A DNA stretch of 64,000 nucleotides from Oscheius tipulae (lineage: Eukaryota > Nematoda > Chromadorea > Rhabditida > Rhabditidae), in contig JASJZH010000005.1 in assembly GCA_037178975.1 (NCBI GenBank), positions 558,001 to 622,000 on the forward strand, given 5' to 3'. The notes beneath the pieces were generated by a model, which worked only from the letters and a program-made list of their open reading frames with translations, ran no database searches and was not told the origin of the DNA. Below are positions 31,144 through 43,100 of the stretch, piece after piece; within the stretch, counting starts at the first letter, position 1, and the number at the start of each line of letters is the position of its first letter. The translations under genes and the position numbers were made by a program.

Positions 31144-33731
31144 ATGTTCGGCCAAGGCAGTAGCAATGCAGGAGGCTCGCTGTTCGGCGGTGCCAAGCCG
31201 GCCGCCGGCGGACTGTTCGGAGCTCCAGCACCTGCTGCAGGTGGACTGTTCGGAGCAACAGCTCCTTCGACTCTTGGTAAGTCTGACCCTTACCTTCTCA
31301 TAAAATTTTGAATTTTTAGCCCCGAAAACCGGTCTGACAGCCACAGCCGCCACGACTTCTGCCGGAACAACCCCAGCTGCCCCAAGCAGCAGTGGACTGT
31401 TCGGAGCTGCTCCAGCCGCTGGTGGACTGTTCGGAGCCGCTCCAAGCGCAAGTGGACTGTTCGGAGCCGCTCCAGCCGCCACAACTGCTGCTCCAGCTGC
31501 TGTAGGCCTTTTCGGAACGGGAACAACTACTACAGCGTGAGTTTTTAACATTCATCATCCACCTGTCAACATGAGTTCCTGTCAAACTGTCTTGTTCAAG
31601 TCATGTCCAGCCATCTTCTGTTCCTCTACATCACCTACGGTACTGTGGAACCAGAAATTAGAGGGACTTGCAGACATAGCCTAGGGCTAGCCGTGTTGAC
31701 TAAGGCCAGAATGACCCAGGTTCGAATCCCCTTTATGCTCTCTATTTATTTTTGCGTATATTTTTGGTCGTTGGACCCAGATTCGAGATCCCGGATCTTT
31801 TGCCTAGTGATTAGGAAGTTAGACTGAAGCATAAAGCATAATCCAGGTTGGGTCCTGACCGCCGTTTTAGATTTCTATTTTCGGTTTTGGTTTCAATGTG
31901 TTTATTTCACCCTGTTCATCGCAAAAAAAACCGCTTTTCAGCGCTCCAGCCGCCGGCGGACTGTTCGGAGCTCCAGCACCTGCTACAGGTGGACTGTTCG
32001 GAGCAACAGCTCCTTCGACTCTTGGTAAGTCTGACCCTTACCTTCTCATAAAGTCTCGAATTTTTAGCCCCGAAAACCGGTCTGACAGCCACAGCCGCCA
32101 CGACTTCTGCCGGAACAACCCCAGCTGCCCCAAGCAGCAGTGGACTGTTCGGAGCTGCTCCGAGCGCCAGCGGACTGTTCGGAGCCGCTCCAGCCGCCAC
32201 AAATGCTGCTCCAGCTGCTGCAGGCCCCTTTGGAACGGGAACAACTACTACTACAGCGTGAGTTTTTGAACTTCATCATCGACCTGTCAACTTGTCCTAT
32301 TTATCTCACTCTATCAGCCACGCAATAACCGCCGTTTTCAGTGGCTCAGCCGGTGGACTGTTCGGAGCCTCAACTCCCCTGATGTTCGGTAAGCACGACA
32401 TCCTTTTTGCCCATAAAGTTTCGAATTTTTAGCCCCGAAAACCGGTCTGACAGCTACAGCCGCCACGAGTTCTGCTGGAACAACCCCAGCTGCCCCAAGC
32501 AGCAGTGGACTGTTCGGAGCTGCTCCAGCCGCTGGTGGTCTTTTTGGGCAGTCAGCGGCTCCGGCTACAGCGACAGCCGCTCCAGCCGCCACAACTGCTG
32601 CTCCAGCTGCTGCAGGTCTCTTCGGAACGGGAACAACTACTACAGCGTGAGTTTTTGACTTTCCTCATCCATCTTTCAACATGAGTTGCTGTCAAACTGT
32701 CTTGTTCAAGTCATGTCCAGCCATCCTTTGTTTTGTTACCAGATTGTCCTGCCTCTCTATCAACTTTTCCTGTCCATCTCATTCTGTCAGTCACACAATA
32801 TGCGTTGTTTTTAGTGCCTCAGCTGCTCCAAGCGCAAGTGGGCTGTTCGGAGCCGCTCCAGCCGCCACAACTGCTGCTCCGGCTGCTGCAGGCCTTTTCG
32901 GAACGGGAACAACTACTACAGCGTGAGTTTTTGACCTTCATCATCCACCTGTCAACATGGGTTCTTGTCAAACTGTCCTGTTCCTGTCCTATTCAACCAT
33001 TCTCTGTCCCCCTACATCACCTACGGCACTGAGGAAGCAGAAGTTAGAGCGACTTGCAGCCGCCTTTTTAGATGTTTTTTTTTGTTTCACCCTGTTCGTC
33101 GCAAAAAAAAAAATCCACTTTTCAGCGCTCCAGCCGCCGGCGGACTGTTCGGAGCTCCAGCACCTGCTGCAGGTGGACTGTTCGGAGCAACAGCTCCTTC
33201 GACTCTTGGTAAGTCTGACCCCTACCTTCTCATAACGTTTCGAATTTTTAGCCCCAAAAACCGGTCTGACAGCCACAGCCGCCACTACTTCTGCTGGAAC
33301 AACCCCAGCTACTCAAAGCAGCAGTGGACTGTTCGGAGCTGCTCCAGCCGCTGATGGTCTTTTTGGGCAGTCAGCGGCTCCGGCCACGGCGACAGCCGCT
33401 CCAGCCGCCACAACTGCTGCTCCAGCTGCTGCAGGCCTCTTCGGAACGGGAACAACTACTACAGCGTGAGTTTTTGATCCTTACTGTCCACCTGTCAAAT
33501 GAGCTCTCGTTCATCTCACCTTGTCTGTCGCACAAAATCCACTGTTTTCAGTGCCTCCGCCGCTCCAGCCGCCGGCGGACTGTTCGGAGCAACCGCTCCT
33601 CTGACTCTTGGTAAGCCTGATCCTTTCTTCCCATAAAATTTTGTTTTTTCAGCTCCGAAGGCCGGTCTGACGCCAACAGGCACTACGACTACTGCCGGAA
33701 CAGCTCCAGGTGCTTCTCTCTTTGGCACACC
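31144..33731 (+). repeat. Tandemly duplicated exon-intron modules in the NUP62 FG region
   Basis: A pair of exons (short exon with GLFGA... ending CTCTTG, a 43-44 nt intron GTAAGTCTGACC...TTTTTAG, and a long exon APKTGLTATAAT...GTGTTTTTA) recurs at 31144, 31942, 32342, 33126 and in part at 33552. The intervening introns (GTGAGTTTTT... to CAG) are also similar, with shared blocks such as CATCATCCACCTGTCAAC. Module boundaries are always phase 2, so copies can be added or lost without changing frame. Confidence 0.85.
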
Positions 33732-35838
33732 GTAAGCTTCGACTGTTTTCCAAAAAGAATTAAAAATTCAGGACCACGAGCAAGACGACAGCTGCTCCAG
33801 CCTCGTCCCTTTTTGGAGCCACTACCACGGCGACGGGACCAGCAATTACAGTGCCCACAATCCCGACCGTTCAGGCTGCAAAGCCGATCAGCTTTGGGGA
33901 GCTGGAGAAGGTAGATTGGGCTTGTTTTTAGCTGACACTGAGAATTGAGACAGAAAGATATAAGTTTGTGGACGGGGTAGAATGACATGAACAGCATGAC
34001 AGAGTGAATCTGACAGATTCACAAAGGAGAATGACCTAAATGCAGGATGCCAGGAACAAAGTGACATGATTTGCTAGATAAAGACAGTGACAGGAAGAGT
34101 GGCCTTTGACAGAGGGTTATGGACAGGCTAACTGATAGAAAGACCCCCGAAACGGTTGACAGGTCGACTCGGACAGAGGTAGAGTGACATGGTTATCTGT
34201 CAGAATCAGAACGACTTTCCCGTTGGATTCGTTCAGAACTGAGGCTTTTTCTGTCATTGTGACAGAAAAGGTTTATAGGGACGCTTAGGAAAGGGAAGAC
34301 TGACAGTAAAATGGACAAATTAATATTACATGGCATGGTCCAAACCGATGCATTTGACACGCTAAAACTGTTTAAAAACATCTCTATTTCAGGTGGTCAA
34401 CAATCTGATCATCGACGTCCTCGGTCAGGAGAAGATCTTCCTCACTCAGGCCCTGGAAATCAACAGTTTCGATCGTGAGGTTCGCGAGAATCAGACCAAG
34501 TTGATCGAGGCCGACCAGGAGGTCGGAGCTCTGGAGGAGGCACGCGACCGTCTCCAGCACAATCTCAACTTTATCGATATGCAGCAGAAAGGTACTTTTA
34601 AAACCAAAACCATAGTTTGTCTTAAAAACCGTCTAAACCGGACGTTCGTCCCGCGATGAGCTTTCAGGCATCTGTCAGGATCCGAACCAAATAGTAACGG
34701 CTCCTGATATTATCTCACCTGCCAGATCGGACAAACAAAGTTTCAAATCCAATGCTTTTTAGCCCTTTTTCGGGTCGAAAACGAAAATTTTGGCATTTTT
34801 CTTTTTCTACAATGTTGTTGGTCTTTACCTGGCCTACAACTTTGTAGAACATCGCAAAGCCAAAAAAAAGCTGTTTTTGGGAGAGAAAAATGACTGTAAA
34901 CCAACTTTTTGCGCAATTTCAGAACTCGAAGAGACGATCCTTGACCTGGAGAAGAAGCTCGGCCTGCCGGACTGGACCGACTGCGGACTGGACTTCCCTT
35001 TGGATCTCAACTACGCCCAGCCGGCTGACCAGCAGCGAAGAAATATGTCAGCTTTTCTCCATTTTTACCTTAGAAAGCATATTTCAGCATGAAATTGCTG
35101 ACGACTGTGGACGCCCAGATCAAGGAGGCCGATGACGATATCAACGAGATTAATGAGCAGGTTGGGGATGCTTACTTTTTTTTCGAGAAAATGAGCACAT
35201 TTTGAGAGAAGGATGAGTCAGGGGATCTGGTGTTGACAGATTTTTGTAAACACGAGGTAGGGACGGGGTTTCAGCTCTATTTATAATCGGGAAACAATCC
35301 ACTGTTCCTTTCTCGTCGGTTTGCCAATCTTTCTCGAAACTTAGCTCATTGAGAATCCTTTTGCAACTTTTTCCAAAAACCAAAAGTCTTCTTTATTCTT
35401 GCTGTTTTAGCGCGATCAAATTGAATAGAAGAGCCTAGACCCTAGGGAGGGTTAGAGGTCTGGTCCTAAAATCTCGATCTTGTCTGGTTATGATAAAAGT
35501 TATGCTAAAAGCGGCCAAACGCTATAAAAATGCTGCGTAACTGTTTTCAAATAGCATTGCGGCCATCTGGAGCTTTTCAAGTTTCGGCTCCAAAATTGCT
35601 GTAAATCTGTCCAAACACGTACAAAAGTTACTCATTTCTTCATACCCAGATCATATCGCTGACCAAGGCCAAGGACCCGACGTCTTCCGGCAGTCGTGGC
35701 CAAATCACCATGGAGCAGATCCAAAAAGTACTCAAGAAGCAGCTCGAGAACGTCGTCTGGGTGGACACGAAGACGACGGAAATCAACGAGAAGGTCAGCC
35801 GTCTGGCCAGGAGCTTCGCCACAATCCCCGATATGTAG
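31144..35838 (+). CDS. NUP62: Nucleoporin NUP62 (Nsp1/NPP-11 type), FG-repeat and coiled-coil
   Basis: Central-channel nucleoporin. Sixteen exons close in phase to 716 aa: 31144-31276, 31320-31536, 31942-32024, 32068-32257, 32342-32388, 32433-32646, 32815-32922, 33126-33208, 33252-33465, 33552-33610, 33653-33731, 33772-33910, 34393-34591, 34923-35046, 35088-35160, 35650-35838. The first 12 exons encode low-complexity Ala/Thr/Pro/Ser sequence with many GLFG and FG repeats (starts MFGQGSSNAGGSLFGG), the phase that binds transport receptors. From ISFGELEKVV on comes the conserved coiled-coil that assembles with NUP54/NUP58, including the LGLPDWTDCGLDF and MKLLTTVDAQIKEADDDIN segments. Exons 3-4, 5-6, 8-9 and 10-11 repeat the same two-exon module. 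Confidence 0.93.
31673..31738 (+). repeat. tRNA-like relic in NUP62 intron 2
   Basis: It has a perfect B box (GGTTCGAATCC) and an A-box-like TAGCCTAGGGCTAG, but the acceptor stem does not pair. A second, weaker copy of the theme (TGCCTAGTGATTAGGA ... GGTTGGGTCC) follows at about 31800-31860. Confidence 0.5.
34801..34870. repeat. Dispersed CTACAACTTTGTAGAACATC-type repeat, copy in NUP62 intron 13
   Basis: Contains CTACAATGTTGTTGG and CTACAACTTTGTAGAACATC followed by GCAAAGCCAAAAAA. Related copies in both orientations are at 16584-16612, 44471-44525, 56609-56685, 61998-62060 and 62175-62225. The core is an imperfect palindrome. Non-coding. Confidence 0.6.
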
Positions 35839-35987
35839 ATTTCCGGTTAATTTTTCCCCTTTTTCTGTTGACATATTTCAGATTTTCTCCCCTCATTCTC
35901 TCTCTCGTTGTATCTCAAATGAATTCACCTTTTCCCATGCTCTTTTGTGTAAAATACCTGGATTTTCCAGTGGCTATTACCTTTAAG
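35839..35987 (+). promoter_or_regulatory. Short intercistronic region NUP62-UVRAG, possible trans-splice acceptors
   Basis: This 149-bp gap is pyrimidine-rich with two good 3' splice-site-like strings, TGTTGACATATTTCAG (ending 35881) and GGATTTTCCAG (ending about 35970), and no obvious AATAAA. Nematode operons show this spacing, with downstream genes receiving a spliced leader. Inference only. Confidence 0.35.
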
Positions 35988-38900
35988 ATGCCCAAATGTA
36001 AGTATAAAAACGAAGAAAGAATCGGCCATATGTCCAAGAATGGCGCCTCGACATCGTCGGCCAGCTCCCGGCTGACGCCTGTCCGGCTGTCATGCAGCCT
36101 GCTCCAGTGGCAGAGGTGAGCTTTATTTTGGTGTTTTTTTCCTGTAAAAATGTGTTAAAAAAAGATTTGCACTTTTGTTACTGGAATCGCTGTTTTGCCA
36201 GTATCCAAATATATGATTCTAATTTCCCAAATAGCCAACCTATTTTGGGTCATTTTCTAGCTTTTCTTCTTCTAGATTTGATATTTTTTGCAACGCAAAT
36301 TGAACATGACCATGTTTGCTCTTTTTGCGAGCTAAATTAGGATCAGAAAATGCCGAAACCCCATCTTTTTGATGAAGAAAAGAGTTATTCACGTCCGTCG
36401 TCGTCAGGAAGCAGTTTTTTTTTTTGACGAAATGCTCTTGGTTTTCACACTTGTTGGTTTACCCATGTCGTGTGAAAGAGACACCTCATTGTGACCCCAT
36501 AACTGTAAATTGACCCGTTTAGTCGTGGAAAATGTGATTTGTAGGCTTTGGCACTTTTTAGGGTCGTAGACACTGAAAATTCTATAAAAGATCGAAAGGT
36601 CCGAGCAAATAAGACAGTTTTCAGGCTTCAAACCCTGGGCCGAAGCGTCGGGAGCAGTAGTGAGAAGCTCCAGAGGTATAAGGACGAGCTGGAGAGCGAG
36701 GAGACGGCTCATCTGCTCCAAGCCCATTCGTTGAAAGCCGACTGCGACAATCAGAGACAGCTTAATGAGGTCCATTTGGAGCAGATTGATCGTCTGAAGA
36801 GAATCTGTGCTCGGAAGCGGCTGAACATCGTCCAGATGAGACATGATCGGTGCGAGAAGGACAGAGAGCTGGAACTGCTCAAAAAGCGCTGTGAGCTGAC
36901 AGACAGAGTCCTGGTGGCGGTGGCGGAGAGACTCAGAACTAAAGAGTGGGTTCCTGTACTTATTTGACCACTTGTTAGGTTGATCTGTGTGCTTTTAGAA
37001 GACAAAATGATTGTTTATATAAACCTAGCAGTAGTCTAAAACTTGGACGAAAAGTTTGTGACCAAAACCTTCTTTTTCCCCGAATTTGAAGAAAACTGTC
37101 CGCACGGTTAGTAACTTTTATACGTGTTTATGCGTGCTAATTTTGACCTAACAACTCAAAGAAGCCTAATAGTTTTCCTGTGTTTTATGACCAGACAAAA
37201 AAAGCTGGTCGCACGTGGGGATCAAGCCCGACTTGCTTGGATCCATAACCAGAGCTCTAACCCACTGCGCCATGTGACTTAAAGATGAAAACCGAAATCA
37301 CGGCACAAGTTCATTGTTTTGCAATGGGTATAACCCAATTGCCTCTGGATTAGTGGCAATTCAGCTCTTTTTTAACGAGTTATTAACTTTGTTTTTGGTT
37401 TTTTATCTATGCGTATGAGTTTTCTGAAAAATTCAACGAACTTGCCCGCGTGGCTCATTGTCAGTCGGCTAGCACTCCAACTACGAGCCTGAAACTGGGC
37501 AAGTTCGAGCCCCGCCTACGATTGATAACATTTGGTCCTGACCAGTTTTTTGCTTTCCGATTTACCTAAAGCCCCCGTTCCAGGCAGTACCTGAACAGCT
37601 ACACGAATCTGGTGCGTCACCGCAGCCGAAATCTACTCTCCGAGCTGAAAGAAATCTTTCGAATCGAGCTGAAAGACGTCGGAAGAAAGGAATGCTCCTG
37701 CCGGCGACTCGACTATATTTGTGGCGTCCATCTGCCGCCAGTCAATGCGCTGAAAGGCCATCAGGAGCAGGAATTCACAGCCGCCTTGGGCTATCTCGTC
37801 CAGTTGCTTGACTGCATCTCCTGGATTTTGGACTATCATTGGCGGTACCCGCTGGTGGATGGTTCCAGCACGTCCCAGATCATCTTCCCAAAAGAGGAGA
37901 GACTCTTGGCCCTGTTTGGAATCCGGTGGAAGGCGGACAGAGACAGACTGGATGCGGCTCTGTCTCTTTTAGGTGAGGGTTTTGGATGTTTTTTTTGGAC
38001 GTTTACAGGCTTTGAACTTTTTTGGTTTTGGAGCCTAACTCTTGAATCATCTCTAGTCTCCAACTCATTGGATTGTCTAGGTTCTCAGTCGATTCCTGTC
38101 TTGATTTATCCCTGGTCTCTAAACCTTTTAGACTCTTAGACAATCCCAGTCAGAAACTTGACTCTCTCCCGCAGTGTAGTCTACAGTCTGTAGGAGAAAG
38201 TGGTACTCTCTGAGCCAAGCCTTTGACTTATCCCTTGTTTTGGTACCCTATAGACTCTTGGCTCTCTCCCTGACCAGTCAACGCCATCTTATGATTTTTA
38301 TAGCCCCTTGACTGTCGAAGATAGTGTGAGTCACCCTGAGCCAGAATCTTGACTCATCCGTACCCTCTGAGCTTTCAAGACTCTTAGTAGTTCGAAATGA
38401 CTGCGGTAAATAGTGTGTGCCTCATTTATCTGGCAGTCCTCGCGCTGTCAGTCTACCCACTCTCATGTCTCTGAACTTCTCTCTCCCTCTATCTCGTCTA
38501 AATCCTCGTCCCTGTTCAAAATGTATTCTTTTGGCTACTTGATAACGGTAGGTTACTGTAGGAATCCAACGAATTCCTGAGGTTTAATGGCCCTTGGACT
38601 CATCATTATGAGCACCTGCTCCCTATTGACTTATCTAGTTAGCCACAGTTCAAAACCTTCAATCCTCCCTATCATTTTCAGGCAAAAACATCGCCCAGCT
38701 TCGCGCTGACAGTGGTCTGGACTGGCCGGAGCAGACGTGCTTCCTCCAATCTCTACGCGAATGGCTCGAGGTGGCTGTCCGTGGGAAAGGCGACGTCAAG
38801 TACACCCACAGGCCCTGGAAACGGATGGGCACTCCGGCTCTGCTCCTAGACGATCTCGAAGCCAAGACCATGCCGGGAGAGATTGAGAATGTCATCGGGC

Positions 38901-39045
38901 CGGAGTTTTCCGTCAAGTCTAGGTATTTCCACGTTTCCTGAACAATTTTTAACAAAAAAATTTAAGAAATGGCTACTCCTTGTCGTCCCTTCTGGCAGTA
39001 GAAGACGCAGTGGATTCCAGTGAAGATATCGCCAAAAGTCTTTAA
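35988..39045 (+). CDS. UVRAG-like autophagy/endosomal protein
   Basis: Exons 35988-36115, 36625-36945, 37584-37972, 38682-38922 and 38967-39045 close in phase to 385 aa. Exon 2 is a long coiled coil. Exons 3-4 hold the conserved UVRAG/ATG14 C-terminal domain: a cysteine pair region (KECSCRRLDYICG), ALGYLVQLLDCISWIL, the HWRYPLVDGSSTSQI strand and LLGKNIAQLR, which is nearly the UVRAG signature NKNIAQLR. UVRAG is a subunit of the VPS34 PI3-kinase complex II and also contacts HOPS. The first exon could start at 35988 or at the in-frame ATG 36030. It begins 149 bp after the NUP62 stop on the same strand. Smaller than human UVRAG; no C2 domain seen upstream of the coiled coil. Confidence 0.82.
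37208..37278 (-). repeat. tRNA-like relic in UVRAG intron 2 (minus)
   Basis: Read on the minus strand it starts GTCACATGGCGCAGTGGGTTAGAGC, with an excellent A box. The acceptor stem ends GTGCGAC, with a mismatch and a wobble. The anticodon stem pairs poorly and the B box is GGCTTGATCCC. Degenerate, so more likely a tRNA-derived element than an active gene. Confidence 0.5.
37443..37520 (+). repeat. tRNA-like relic in UVRAG intron 2 (plus)
   Basis: A box TGGCTCATTGTCAGTCGG and B box AGTTCGAGCCC are present, with GCCCGCG at the start. The arms do not fold into a standard cloverleaf by eye. It lies 165 bp from another tRNA-like sequence in opposite orientation. Confidence 0.45.
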
Positions 39046-40157
39046 TAGAAAATTGAATCGTCTTTCGCCCCAAAAAATTGATTTCTGTGATAACATTCCA
39101 TCCCTTTTACTGGTGCTAATTCACTTTTTTTTTTTACATCTTTTACATGTTCATTTTATAACAAAACATTATATATATACGACTTTCAAATTGTAGAAAA
39201 TTGACATAAAGATTTATGGAGAGAGGATTCGGGAAGCCACTGGAATAATGTCCATAAAATACTGTAGAACCATGGACCAGATTTACCCGCTAGAAGACGG
39301 GGCAAATTGAGCAGGAGTGAACTTTTTAGAATTAAACAAGAATTTGAAATAACTGCTGTGACAAAAGCCCTAATGTTATGCGTTAGATGTGCTTTGGAAA
39401 GTGAGAAAAGTCAAAAGGAAAAGCTCCTTTAGTTTGAATCTTTTCCAGATTTGAGCCAAGGAACGGTTCTAAAATCGCTAAGGAAAAGGATCTCGAAAGT
39501 TAGTCAGAAAAAGAGAATAAAGGAAGTATCAGATAATGATAGGCACTTGGAACATGCATGGATACGTCTTCGGCTTTCAAGGAAGAACTAAAAAACACCG
39601 CTTCTTTAAGTGCGTGTCCTTAGGGGAAAGAACAAAACAGACAGAGAGTGTACTGAAACAGGCACCTCAGATCAGATTGATATGCGTAACATCTTAGTTT
39701 CGCGGAATCCGCTGCCACCCATATTTCTCTGGAATACCACCCGGCCAATAAAAGAATCTTCTTTCGTATAACCAAACGTAAAAAGCAGAGGTACACTGAA
39801 AATAATTGTTAAGATGCTTCTGGAAAGGTAGGCAACATTTAAAAAGAGGACATTTAGATTTTCCGACGGTGTAAATGAAAATTGGTAAAAGTTACAAGCT
39901 TCTAGGTGCCGACTACTTTGAAAGAAGCACAGTAAGATCCAGGTTCTTGAACAAGAACTGTGCAGCAAAGTTTCGGAGATCCGAAGAGTAAGCTCAACAC
40001 AAGAAATCGGGAGATAGGATGGAGAAATTGACCGGAGCTCGGTTCCTATACGCCGCCAAATCGATAACTTTTAATATACCCCAAAAAGCGCTTCAATCTT
40101 ATCTCAAAACATCATACTAACTTTTTTCAAATTCCAGATTCCACCCCACAATCCGCC
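39046..40157. other. Intergenic, no gene seen
   Basis: AT-rich spacer between UVRAG and VPS41. It contains a short ATATATATA run near 39170 but no coding or RNA signal that I can support. Confidence 0.5.
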
Positions 40158-43100
40158 ATGAGTCTTCCCACTGTCTCTGATAGTCTGGTCGCAGGCAGAG
40201 TGGAGAACCCTGTCAGTTTTTTGGACGATGAGGATGATACACCGTTGGAGCCATTCTTCAACTATCGCCTAATTGAGGAGAAAGACGTTAAAAATGTGGG
40301 TTTTAGGTCCGAAAAAATGGCGGGAAATGCCAATTTTAGATGCTGAGAGATGACAAAATAACGAGTCTTGCAGCCCACGACAAGTTTCTGGCCATTGGGA
40401 CCAGTCAAGGGTTCATCTGCTTAATGAGTCACGAGGGCACCATGGATCATGCTCACATCCCGGTGGGTATATTTGGAAATACGGTTTTCCAGCTTGTCAA
40501 AGTATCATCTATACACAGTAGAAATGCTTTGTAGCAGTACAGTTACTTGAGAGATCAACTCCACCACTTTGGCCCATTTTTCGGCCTCAAAAGTATTGAA
40601 AATCCGCCCGAATTGGCAGTTCACACAGCCTTGGGTTCGGTTAGTATTTGGTTCGGATCTTGTGAATGCCGGTATAATAGTTATAGTGGTCCAGAATGAA
40701 GAATTCAAGATATTTCAGAAAATAAAAGCTCATAGACAGCCTGTGGTACGTCTCGACGTGGAACTGGCCGGAAACTACGTCATAAGCTGTGCCAATGATG
40801 CCAGGGTAGTAATTTCTGGTCTTGGTACGGATGTCTTGAACTATGTGAGTGGATTTTTTCAGTAAAGAGTCATATGAACTGTTCAGACCCTTAGTCTCCA
40901 ATGGATACCAAAATCTGTGGCCATATCGCCGAGCTTTTCGAGATCCTCGGGACCACCGCAGTTCGCGGTCGGGGAGAGGAATTTGTCTCTCTACAAAAAG
41001 AAATTCTTCAAATATGATTCGATGGTGAGAGAGACTGACAGTGGCAATGTACTGTAGCAGTGACAGAGAGAGTGGATAGAGGTAGAGACCGAGACCCGAC
41101 AGAGAATAGGGACACAGATAGGGACAGTAAAAGAGACAGAGAGAAACAGCGGATTGGGACAGAGATAGTAGACTGGCACAGTGCCAGTGACATAGAACTG
41201 GAATAGGAAGTAGTGACGTAGACAGAAAGTGACAGAGATGGACACAGAGATAGTAACAGTAACAAAGACAGCGCCACTGGACAGTGACAGAAACTTCAGG
41301 TTCTGTTCCAAGGCGGCGAGAAAGACGGCTTTGTCAATCGAATCTCCTGGAATGGGAACTACATTGCCTTCACAAATGATACGGGAACTAGGATATATGA
41401 TACGTGAGTCTTTGTCAGCGGAGTGGGTATATACAAATTGCTCAGAGAGCTTCGAAAACTCATCACACTTATCAGTCCCTCTCACGATGTGGATAGGGTT
41501 CGGAGCTCTAGATTCCCTCCGTCTCACTGCTGGCTCTCACAAGAATCACTGGCTATCGGTTGGGCAGACACGGTCATAGTGATAGTCGTCGTTGACACGG
41601 ATCGGGGAATTACTGTGAGTCTACTGTCTCTGTCTCTGTCACCACCTACTTCCAGATCTCCAAGCATTCTGAAATCCACCATTCCTTCCACCTAAATGGT
41701 ATGTTCCTCTCCGGGATATCCTACGTAGCTGACCAGAAAGGAGACTGGGAAAAGTTGGTACTATTCGGACTGAAGCCGGCAGAAGGTGACGATGAGACAG
41801 ATTTCTGTGATACTTCGGTAAGTAATCTTGTCAATAACAGTAAAGCTCTGTTCCAGAGCATGGTCTCCATGCAATCTCTCATTGACAAAGGAGGACCAGC
41901 TCCCCTGATCCAAGTCTCAGTAATTTCTCCAGAGACGGAACGGTACTACAAATTGCATTCTGAGGACAGACTGGGGTGAGCGAGAGAGACAATGACAGTG
42001 ATAGCTTGTTTCAGACTGGAAGCTAGCTCTGTCTCTCAACCTATCCACTTCGCCATGGTCGGACTTCCAGCTTTTGACTCTTACTTTATCACAGGGCCGA
42101 AGTGTCTGGTCTCGGTAAGTTACTGTCTGTCTTTCTGTCGTTGTTTCTCTATGTCACTCTATCTCTCCAATCTTTAAACCTGAAAAGCTTTTTTCAGGCC
42201 ACACCATATGGAGCCCTAAATGCCGTCAAATGGAGACTAGAGAAGGGTCTTTGGGAGGAAGCGTTTGACCTGGCGAAGCAGAAGTAAGTGTCTACTAAGT
42301 GGTAGTACATTTTACTCAGGGCATATGAACTGGAAGAGACGGAGTACAACTCAGCCACTGTAGGAAGACAAATGATCGAGCACTACCTGTCCATTGGAAG
42401 ACCGAGATTAGCAGCAGCGAAACTCAAAGAGGTACTGTCTCTGTCTCTCTGTCTCTATCTTTCTTCTAACAACTTTTTCAGGTCTGCGATGAGTCCCGAT
42501 GCGAATGGGAATGGGCAGTCCAGCTCTTTGAACAGGGTCGCATCTCCACTCTCTTGGCCGAGGTAGGATATTTCATGGCACCCACTCAGATTTACCCTCA
42601 GATCCTCCCGACCGCCCATCCTCAACTGGACAAGCACTGTTATGAGAGCGTCCTTCAGGCTTCCCTCTGGAGTGACACAAACCTTTTCCGGAAACTGGTC
42701 CAAACTTGGAGTTCTGATCTCTACGGGGCTGGATACATCAGTGTCCTGACTCTTGGCAGGCTACAGAGAGCTGGTACACCTGGGCAAGATGGTACAGGCT
42801 CCAAGTAACTGACTTATACTATAGTTTTAGCCTCTCTGTCTCTCACTCAAGAGGACGAGCTCAATCTGTACCGTGCCCTGGCTCATCTCTACCTTTATGA
42901 GAGAAAATTCGAGCAGGCCATCAAAATCTACATCACGATGATCAAGGACGTCCAGATCTTCAACATTATTGATAAGTACCAGTTGTTTGACCAGGTGGGA
43001 GTACATGAGTGACTGTATTAGACAGTTCTTTAGGTGAAAGACCAGATCTCTGACCTGATGACCATCCATACTGATCGGGCTCTGAGACTGCTTCTGGACA

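Noticed and set aside
31105-33354. Minus-strand frames rich in Ala/Gly/Ser and cysteine across the FG region
   Set aside because: Antisense of the NUP62 FG-repeat exons. Periodicity comes from the module duplication.
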